Assembly (NCBI RefSeq): GCF_964340395.1
Contig: NC_135551.1
Coordinates: 18,112,003-18,176,002, forward strand
Direction: 5' to 3'
Origin: Glandiceps talaboti
Lineage: Eukaryota > Hemichordata > Enteropneusta > Spengelidae
DNA: 64,000 bases
This document shows positions 25,198 through 37,100 of this stretch, piece by piece (within the stretch, counting starts at the first letter, position 1; every line of letters begins with the position of its first letter). A program made the translations under genes and the position numbers. The notes below the pieces were generated by a model. That model did not search any database, was not told the origin of the DNA, and saw nothing but the letters and a program-made list of their open reading frames with translations.

Positions 25198-28100
25198 CAA
25201 TATTATAGACTTTGTACATTGTAATACCTCACTGTAGTGCACTGTACATGTACAATCATTATGTATACAGGACAATATATTAATTCAAAACGTCAATGAC
25301 AATACTGATTGATAGGGACTTTACATTTGTATATTACTTGTTACTTACACACTCTTATTTTACAGTACAATATTATTAGTTTAATACCCTGTACAAATGT
25401 ACAAATGCAGAGTACACATACAGCTACAAAACAAAATGTACAGGCACAGCCGCCACACATACATGTACAAATCAAATGTATAGACAACAATGAAGTGTCA
25501 AAGGAATGTGTTTATCAAGACACTAAATGGAAAAATCAGTTTGGCCTTCTCACCTACAATGAATGTACACATGTACATGTACATGACTAAAGTACAGTGT
25601 CCTGTGTGATATATGACAGCTGAACAAGGGGTTTTGTTAATACAGTTGTATGTGTACTATACAATGTACATGTAAGTGTTCCTTTCACAGAATGATGTGC
25701 ATGTGGGGTTGCAAGACTGGCACTGTTTTATACAAATGTAGCTTCGTGTATAAAATATATGTATTTAAATTGCACAATGTACATGTAGGTGTGTCTGCCA
25801 ACACACCATTTGTCTAGTACTACATATACAAATGTACAATGTAGTAGAACAGTAGTACTGGTACATTTATGAACGTGCAGTTGTCAACAAGAACAACTGT
25901 CAGTTGGCTTCAATCCAAACAGGTTGCTGCAAAGATACATGTACAATGTAGTATACACCTGTGGTCTGGCAGTGAGGGCACGAGTAGACATCTGTTAGCC
26001 TGATCTGTTATCCAACAACTACATTATGTATTTCCCAAGGCTAATACTTATGTACAGTTGCTTTCACAGCACTAGGGGTAATACATGTACATGTACATTA
26101 TGAATGTGACATCTACTAGTGCTCGACAATAAGTGTTTTATAACACATCACATTCTCAGGCACGTACATTGTGAACATTGTATTCTTTCAATAGTCAAAG
26201 CAAATCACTGAAAAGACGAAAGTGCTATATGACTAATACCCTAGGGAAAATAGAACATGACTAGTGTCTCACTGTATGGAAATTGAGGTCACTATATAGG
26301 TCACTACTAGTAGATTAGTATTTTAGCTGAAAACTTGTGCACAGCATAATTTATGCTTTCACAAATTGATGCCATAGTCAGTAATAAGGTACGAGATGTT
26401 GTACATGTACCACACCTTCAATCTACATGTACATGTGTATCAGCCAGCATTCACATTTGAGAAGAAGTCTGAACAACACAAGATACATACTACATGTATG
26501 GCAACTCTATTGATGCCATAAATCCCATTTGTATATTTCAAAGAAAAACAAAAAGTTGGTGATAATTATGGAATGCCTTGTCCATACATGTACATATACA
26601 TTGTACATATACAATGTACTGTGATGTACTTGTACATATACAAGTTACATACATGTACATGTACATGTACCATGCACAAGCCACGTTATTGTCTTTGAAC
26701 AGAAAATATGAATAATATATACATGTACATGTACAAATGTACTCTGATTATTACATGTCATGACAACCCATGTCACTGGTTGAGCGTTGCTCAAAATGGT
26801 AGTGAAAATGTTCCAAAGCACTATTATTTTTTGTGATAGTTTTATAAATTAATATGCTTGAGGGGGTATAATTACATTATTCCCCAATATTTGTCACCAT
26901 TGAGTGAGAAAATACATGTGACCTAATGGTTTGTCAATACTCATCTCATGACTTGTAGTGACAAGCCCCCCTACCCCTACCCCCCCCCCTCCCCAGGTCA
27001 CTCATTTTCCTTGACTGAATGAAGAAAAATATTGAGGAATTCTGTTGAAGAGATGCACATATACATACATTGTACATACATGTACATTTGTACATATATT
27101 TATACAACAATATACATGTACATGTACATGTTTGCTATAGTTAACTAACAAATTGTGTGCATTCTGACAGGCTAATAATGTATTTTTCAGTTAAATGCAA
27201 CATACATGTACATGTACATTTACATGTAAAATGTACAATGTAGCCAAGGCATGAGATAGTGTTGTCATAAACATTATGATGACCAGTTGGTTCAATGGTT
27301 GGCCATATCTGAGTAACTGAAGTGAAAGCTATTTATTTATCACATTCCATACACATGCACATGATTTATACATGTATCGACATTGTACATGTACATAGTA
27401 CAAAGATGAATCATGGCTCAAAATCAGCTGTACATTTTTGTATACATGTAGTTCAGGGCACATACATGTAGACTTAATATTGTACATGTATCTACCAAAT
27501 TGATATGCCAGTAATCTGTTAAACCAATGGAACATGATTGAAAACAGCAGCTGAAACACTTTACTTTTGCCAATTCTGATTGAATGTCAAAATTATTTTT
27601 TTTAAGTCCTGTGAACATACTACTGTACTTTCAAGGGCAGTGGAATACAAGGAGGAAGTACAATTCGGAAATGTTTGTTACTATTCTTTCTATCCAATGG
27701 TATAAATAGAAACTATACAAAATGTACTGGGTATTGCATACAAGAATAACTTTCCTCATTTGAACTTCATGCAATGTACAATGTACATACGGTATACAAT
27801 GTAATTTTTGTGCAAGAATTTTTTTATTAATTATACATGTAACAACATTCCCATTCAATTTTAATGGCATTATCACATAATATTATGCATACTTTTATTA
27901 ACGTTCCCCATACAAGCTTTCTCATATAAGGTTATACTTATAACAAGCACTATTAAATTTTATACACCATACAACTCCCATGCCAATGTACATCAGTGCA
28001 AGTAATCACTGGTACATAATTATGAAATACGTCATATTGTGTAGATTGTACACATACAATGTACATGTATCCTAAATGTACAGCAAATGATTAAGTGGAT

Positions 28101-31100
28101 AGAGATATACATGTACATTAGTATAAAGCCAGATAGACCTTGCCATACATATGTCTAAGGGGCAATCAAATTGATCTCTAGCATTTCCTACACTTTGGAC
28201 CATATCTTATTTATAATTTAATTGGATCTCATCACCTCCATGACTTGCATATACATGTACAAGCACATTCAGCAGGGTATGATTTATTGACTGGTTAATG
28301 CATACTCTGTTCTTACAAATTATTACTCTCTGGAAAACTGCAACATAGAATTCACAGCTCTATTATAATAATTCCTGTATGTGATTATACTAGTCATATC
28401 TTCTCTAATTTTTTAGTAGTACATGTATATGTATTTTACATGTAATTTTCTGTTTGTGCTGCTCCTGTTTAAACATGCTTATTGAGCCCCTGATACAAAA
28501 TGTACAAAAGGGATGCAATAAATAAATAAATTCCCTGTCAATTTATCTTTATTTGTCTTGTTATTATACCAGTATTCACCCCAGGAATTTCCAACAGCAT
28601 GGTAGCTAATTTACATGACATTTCATAATGTTGTTATGCAAATAAAGTCAAATTGTTTTTATAAAATCATAGCAGGATGGCTGTCATTCACAGTCAGTCC
28701 ACACTGCACAGTGCTTGTACAAAGTACAACAGCCTTCATACATGCAGGTATCTTGTTTTACATTGAAACACAAAACTAGTCTGCTTACACATCTCTGTGT
28801 TTGGTTCTTATTGTTAATATTTGGTGTTCACTGGGATCAATTTAGTGAATATCAAGCCCTGTACATGTACATGTAATTTCCAATCCTTGCTGTTGGTATA
28901 TTTTGGACAATTCTTTTGAAACGTTTTAAGTTTTTAATCATTCTAATACTTGGCTGATATTTTGATTTCTTGAATGTTTATACAGGAGTGACTTTTGAAC
29001 TTTTGAAATCAGAGATATCAACAATACAGTCATTACATGTATATATGGGACTTTTGGAATGCCAACATTGTGAATTTGATATTTTTGGAAGTCATGCCAA
29101 TGGTATTTCAATAACTTCATCTTATACATGTATACATTTGTACTTGCTGTAGCATCACACTTTAATACGTGTGTATTAGCTTTATGAAGTTTGACAGATA
29201 ACTTCTGGGAATGCATTTGCAGAAATGATGCGTGGCATGTTTACACATATATGTATTTACATGCAAGAGCAGTAGTAGTGACTAGTCCAATAAATAGGCA
29301 TCCATGTCCCATGATGAAGTAGCTTTTGTTTGTTGACATTGCAATCACAATGTTACATGTACATGTACATGTACATGTAGAATGTAACTTTTACTCATCC
29401 AAATGTATGACCATCCCATTGAATTTCACTCATTTGCATGATGCTGGTGAGTTGATGACATTGAATTTGACCATTGCATAATGCTGGTGAGTTCATCACA
29501 TTGAAATGGTTCATTTGCATGATGCATGATGGCTTGATGATGGGGAGTTCATCACATTGAATTTCACTCATTTGCATGATGCTGGTGAGATCATCACATT
29601 GATTTGGTTCATTTGCATGACGCCCAAGTTCAATGACACTATTTTGTGAAATACGTAAATTTCTGCTCAGAAACTAAGTTTTGTTTCAGCATCCTAAGCT
29701 AATCATGAATTACTGTCTAGGTTTCCATAGCAAGGTATGCGAGTCAAATGATTCCATTACTATATAACTATACAAAAATGATCACCGTTTTATTAGAAGC
29801 CTGTACTTACATTTGTAATTCTATGTTTCTCATTGTAATACTTTACATACATTTTGTATAATGGGCCGGTCAATCAGTTAGAAAAAGAAATTGTAAAAAG
29901 AAAGTGCATGTGAACATGTTGTCACTGCTGGTGGTACTGTCAATTCATAATAATTCTCTTAATGCAGTGTTGCAGCCAGAGGTTTTTTTTGGGTCATTTG
30001 ACAAACATTTTTTGGACCTGACCCACAATTTTGGACATTGTATGCAAATATGTTTAGCAATAGTGCGCAACATGACCACGTCTATAGCAACAGCCAAATG
30101 ATCGCGTATGTATATTGCAAAGATAACAACAGGGTTGGATAGGCAACTGCATAATCATTCAGCAAATATCTAGGATGGATCAGCATGTGAATAAATATTT
30201 TGCAGTTGTGCTACAATGCCATTGGTGCTTTTTTTTAAATAATAATGTCCCAAAAAACTTATGATGACCCAGAAAAATGAAAGTCTCGGGACACTACATG
30301 TATGTCCCACACTTTCCAAAGGCTGGCTGCAACACTGCTTAATAGTCTGAATGACTTAGAAATGACAATAAAACTATGGACCACTTGTGTTATCAAAGTT
30401 CCCCAATGTCAGCAACAAACAATAAATTTTCCTCAGATACATACTCGTGGGTCAACATAGTACAATCAATGACATCATGATTTTTTTTTCTAATACTTCT
30501 GTAGAGAGATTTCATTTATTTATTATATCACCAGACTGAACAAATATAGGGTTGGTCACGTCATGAGAAATACAGAATTAAGTACAGTCGCCCTTTTAAT
30601 TTTGAAATTTTCAAAATGCAATATGATCTAACCTGCAGGGTCAGTTTTCATGCATTATGCAAGCTGAGCACAGATGTTTTGGGTTTATACATACAAGTAC
30701 AATGTACATACATGACGTGAGTGATGTACACTGATACAGCTATTTTAGCATGTACATGTAGGTCATGCTTCCTGCTGCCTTGTAACATACCACAGTTAAT
30801 ATAGTAAAAACACTGCGTACTCAAGAAGGCCCACATTTTTTTTCCATATTAACATTTCATCATTTGTACATGTAATTAGATACATGTATCATTCACATTT
30901 CCAAATAAATTTTCGCCAGTATTCAAAACTAATTTGTTTTTAAAAATGTACATGTATATGCAAAAGCAAGGGAAATATGACCTCACTAGATTTCCAAAAA
31001 TGATGCTACTCCTAGTTCAACTGTACAAAGCATGTATTATTATGTATGTACTTACATTTTGTACTTACATATGATATACATGTACCTACATGTAGTCTAG

Positions 31101-34100
31101 TTCCTGTACATGTACATATGATATCGTTATGATTTACACCTCATAGTTTAGTTAGAGATCACATTGGCATCCAGACTACATATAATAATCTTTTTAAATA
31201 TCACAGAAAGCTTTCAGTCCATTTGTACATGTAAATATCATTAGTAATAAGAAACTCTTCCAACACTGGTCTAGACTATCACGCAAACAACCTAAAACAT
31301 ACACCAGTTGGTTGAAACTCTTCCAACACTTGTCTAGACTATCACGCAAACAAACTAAAACACCATTACAAATAACAGATTGGAAGAACAGTTTTATATT
31401 GTTTTTTTAAATTGATGTCAGTTTCGTTATCCACTATTTCTCGCAAAGACTTCAACATTTTCGTGATTTTTAATTTTTTTCTTGAATACTTAAAAAGTTT
31501 TGGGTCAGTGTGAAAAACTAGGTGGGGTCGGGTAACCAGAACCAAATAATTTTTTGAAGGCCTTACCTACAAAAAGACTATATACTATATATGTACACGT
31601 AACTGTTATAAATACAATTACATATCATTATAAATACAATATACTCGAGTACATTTTGCATTTGTAATTTCGCATATACCATCATATGTACATTTTTACT
31701 TGATACATAATGCAAACATTGGTAAAACCTTTCTGTTTTCATGTACATTTTGTATATGTACATGTATGTTTCAATCCAGGGTCATCACATTACTGTTATC
31801 TAAGTTACAATGAAGCTGCAAGCATTATGACTCTGGTAATCAAGCCCTTGGTTTACGAAGATAGACACAATTATATATTTGGTATGCCATAGTGTATGTT
31901 ATTCCCCCACACCAGCATTCAACACTAGAGAGCGCGATATTCATAACTTCCGGTTTGCATTCAAACTACTGAGACTATCATTAAACCATGGGCCATTCAA
32001 TAGCTTATCCCTGTTGCATCAACATGTTGTGACAATAGTTTTAGTTTGTGTCTATCTTAGTACATTGTAAACTGAAGGCACAATTACCAGAGTATAAATT
32101 ATTAATAGAATCATTCTAACTTTTTCTGGACTAACTTTTGCTATACATATACATGTAGCGCTGCCAGAAAACTGCTCTCACCCCTACATTTTAATTCTAA
32201 TCGGGCATGGGCCTTTAACCTATTTACATGTAATAGTATACATGTACATGTATGTACATGTACTTGGTTCACATTACAGCATTACAATGTACAAATACAT
32301 ACATGTACATTGTAGTCTAGAAACTATACATGTACATGTGGGCTCGTTTTCTATGACCTCCCTCTCCACTGTGTAGTCAAATGGCTTTCTCTAACACAAT
32401 CTCCAACACAACATACCGTTCTTACACGTACATGTACCAATGACAACAATACATTAATTGCTATGGAAGTGTTAATACAAATGCGATGATGTCATCATGT
32501 ACACATGCGACTTACTTTCAAACTGGAGGCTGAGTTTGTGGTAAACTGAAAAAAGCAACCAATTACAACTCAGTGTCAGTGTCTGATGGATTGTTACTGA
32601 TGCACTGTTCACCCTTTCCCTACATGTACATGTAGTCAGTAGATTCAGCTAGATTTTCAGTAGAATTTGTCCATTTGACTACATGTACATGTACATGTAC
32701 ATGTATATGTGTGCATGTACATATGTGGAAAGAGAGAGAGTATAGAAAATAAACCCACACGTTCATTTTCTAGACTACAAATTATAATGTACAACAAGTA
32801 CAATGTACATTGCTAAGCCTATTTTTGTATTAAGCCTCCAGATAGATTTTTACTTGATAAATAATTTACAATGTTCAACCTGAGTAAAATCTTTTCCCAT
32901 GACATATGTAGGTAAGGTTGTCTGATATTGAAAACACTGTCATATTAAGTATTTACATGTGAATGTGTCACAAGCTGCGACAACACTGTCATTCACAGTA
33001 GCCTACTCATCAGTAATCAACGCCATAATGAGCCTTTCTATCAAACATAATCGTGTTTCATATTACAGACAAAAACACACATTTCACTTTGTCTGTAGAG
33101 AAACAATTAACATTTGGGGATGTAAAAAAAGGAACAGGCATACATGTACACATGTACAAGGAAACAAGAGTCTGTGTACATATATGTACACTTACATTTA
33201 CATTTAGATATGCATTGTACATGTACAATGTACATGTATTGGTTGGACAGTAACTTTCAACTCCTGTAATAACTTTCAATTGTAAACTTGTGCTTGTAAA
33301 ATGCTGTAATATCTATTTACTCATTCCAAAACATGTATTCTACTTCAGCGTTTCAAATCTAAATCACAAACGAATTTACAATGTACGGTAGTAGAAAAAT
33401 GTAAATCTTATCAGAAAATCATCTACATGTACATGTACATGGGCAAGGTTCAAGAATAATGGCAAAACCAAAGCTTAAATCTTGATTTACCCTACTTGTA
33501 TTTTTTGTGTGTACAAACAAATAAATAACCTGGCAGAAAGAGGATTACAGTATGATAACATTGACAAGCTGTGCATCTCACACTACATTCTAATAATTTA
33601 ATAATTTATACCACAACATACAAATTATGTACAATGTACCTTGTACATTTGTACCTTGTACATTGTACATCATTGACTGTCACAATGTCACTTTATGCAT
33701 GTTGACAGTACTTCAAGTTGTACTGCATTCCTCCAAAACACAGTGCAAACACAGTGATATGATATGATTTAGAATCCCTTGATACAACTGGTTTTTAATT
33801 ATATAATTATAATTAGTGTTCCACACTATAAAGTTGTTTCATTCAGCCAAGGAAAATATGTGACATGTTAATAATTATCGCCCTTCAGGCAAAGTTCATG
33901 TAAAAGATAATGGCTGAGGCAGGATTAGGGAAAGGGGCCGTTTTCTTCACTAATCCAAGGAAAATGTGAGTTGACATAAGGGGCCTTGTCACTACAATAG
34001 TACAAGTGAAGAATAAATGCATGTACTGTGATGAATGAAACTGTAGTGAGAAAACCCTTACATACTGTAAGTTACAAGTACTTTCTGGCTGAATGACAAA

Positions 34101-37100
34101 AACTATTATGTATTAGCCTAGGAGCAATATATTATATATGTAATTATACATGTGTACATTTACAGGCTAAATTTAAGAAAAATGGGGGAAATAATGGCAA
34201 TTCTAAATGTTCTAACTCGTACATGTATTTCTCAAGATGTAGAATCCAAAATGTAGAAATGATGAAAATTGTGTGAAACGACCAGGTTACAGTACATACA
34301 TCCCATCTATAAATTTCAGATTTTCTGTTCAAAACACATTCAATGTACAACTTGGCTACATCATGTACATGTAGTGTGCATACCTCGAGTCAATGTAAAG
34401 TAGATTTCACCAATACAATCCTAGTCTATTTGCCTTGAGGATATGGCGTGATAAATACACTTGGGTTTTGACATTTTCTAGATTATTGAACACATGACGC
34501 AAGATTCCTTTTCAGACTTATATCTCAATCACTTAAATAGATTAAAAACTACAGGTATAGAAAAAAAAACTACAGACTTACATGTAGTCCTACTATCATT
34601 TACTTCAATTATTGAGATTTTGAATGAAATATAAAAATCTTACATACATTGTACAATGCAAGTTTCAGGTCTATATAAAAACCATACAAAGTAATTTGTA
34701 CAGGGGTCACATTAATCTCTTTAACCTGTTCATCATTTTGTAAATTTGTCCATTTTCAAGACAACATTATTTGCCATATTATCCTTTGCCTACATGTACT
34801 TAGACAATGAAGCACTTAACTTGAGCTGAATGGGCTGGCCAGTCCTACATATAAACATGTATGTTCCTGAATGTGTGCCTGTATATTTCATTTCTTTCTA
34901 ACTATATCTATTTAAGGGCTGGGCAATAAAACATGTTGTTTTTTCTTTCAATTGTTGAGTACATGTAGTTGAATGTAATAAAATTTCTATTTAAAAAAAA
35001 AAATTAATGGGTTGATTTGAATACATGATATACAAAAAATGTAAATGTAATAGGCAGCATTTGCAAAAATCTAATCAACATACTGAAACATTTTCCTTCT
35101 AAGACCTGTAAGAGTTCAATTAATGAGTAATGTTAAAATATGCATGTGAACATTGTACATACATGTAATCATGTTAAATTGGATCCATGAGCAATGATGT
35201 ACAAATGTATATACTGTACATGTACAAATGTAAGCTTTTCACCGTCATTCTGTCAGGTCAATTTTGTCATAACATGTAAAACTAAAGTATAGAAAATGTA
35301 TGTTTTTGTATAATATAATTTCAATTTAATGGTGACTTTAATACACAAATTCAATGTAGAAGTCCATTGGCCTGGACTACAAATGTATTCTTAGTCTTGC
35401 TGCTACACCCCTCATGCTATTCTGCTCACTGTGAAGGCAACTGAAGGTTGCTAGTGAGGGCGATAGCCAGAATGGAATTGCAGGAATCAGAAAGCCTGAG
35501 GTCCAGCGGCTATTCTTTGAGTTGCAAATCACAATAACAAATAAACCACTGTCTCTGCTACTGCTACTACTACTACTACACTGTACTACATGTACATTTG
35601 TACTAAGTACTATGCGTGTTGGAAGTCTAACATACACCAATGTATGGTTGTACATGTACATGTACATGTACAATGTAGTTCACTGGTAATTACAGTGTAT
35701 GTACATGTACAACTACACAAGTACACATAATATTATGTTAATACAATGTACAGAGAGTAGATTAAAATTTGCTTAAAAAATACATCTTTGTGAAATGCCT
35801 CAACATCAAAAACAAGCTCACTACACTAGTCAAATGATTCAATGCTATCAGTTTAGATGTTTTCAGACAGGAATCAGATTCATATGACATGTACATGTAC
35901 ATGTATGTTGTAAAAATCCACATCACAATCATTCATTTATCTGCAATTTATGTATGAAAAGAAACTCAAATTATGCATATTTAACTACTACATGTACATG
36001 TACATGTAGTATTTCAAATCTATAATAAATGTAAAAAGGATGAAATAAAAGTTACTCAGTAACTCTAGATCTTAAATTGTCTCTTCAATCCCTTGAACTC
36101 AATGCAATGCCTATCCAATGCTTTTATTCCTAAATCATGTACATTTGTACATGTATGTACAAATGTACATGTACGACACTCTCCTGGCCACATACATTTG
36201 TATGATCTCCCCAAATATGTAAATTTGTATGTATCTTCTCTTGTATACAAACAATATACACGATTCAGTGAAATACATGTAAAAGTGTGGTAGCCTACTA
36301 GGGTATAAGGTTAAGTAATGTAATGGACTGGTGCCCGTACATGTACATGTAGGACTTGGTGACAAGGTTGGAAGTGTATGAGCAGTGTCCGCAGGAGTCC
36401 CCAGGTTCAAGCCCAAGCTCTGTGAACTCTTGTCCTTCTCGGCTACATTTGGCAATGGGTTAGACTAGTCTGCTTCAGTTGTAAGAGACCTGATGTTGCA
36501 GACTGTAGTTTGGGTGGGCAGAAAGAGATTACATGTACACATAGGTACAAAATGTAGGTGGACATTGGCCTACAAAAAAACATGTAGTGTGGCAGAGTTT
36601 ACGGTACATGTATATCTATATTTATCTAGTTCATGAGATCCAAAGCTCATGTCCAGGTCTGAGCCAACTGTTCTCCTTCTCCATCACAATTTATAATATC
36701 AGTGCTGAAAACAAAAATTGAGCCCAAAATTGTACATATACTTTTTCAAAATCTGTGCATATCATTGTCAACTACTTTGGCATCATAAACAACATGTACA
36801 TGTACATGTACATGCTGTCTGGGACATCTACAAATGTACAATGTAGTAAAAAAAACTTGTCTTAAAAACTAGTAATTATGATATCACAGATAGATAGAGA
36901 TTGTTGAACTTGTTCAACTATCAATGAATTAAACAGATATATGTACATGTACACATGGATATATTAATTACCGAGATGATATTCATGTATTTGTATCATC
37001 TCATTCTCAAGGTCACTGACATGTATGTCATGCACATACCAGGTAAAACTGTAATATCATAACTTAGTGTCAACATGAATGAATATCTCATATAAATAAC

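Noticed and set aside
29395-29640. CRISPR-like direct repeats
   Set aside because: Imperfect head-to-tail minisatellite without unique spacers of fixed length, in a eukaryotic intron.
35377-35673. 98-codon minus-strand open frame
   Set aside because: Tyr/Met repeats from ACATGTAC runs and a Ser run from a trinucleotide repeat; no homology or splice sites.
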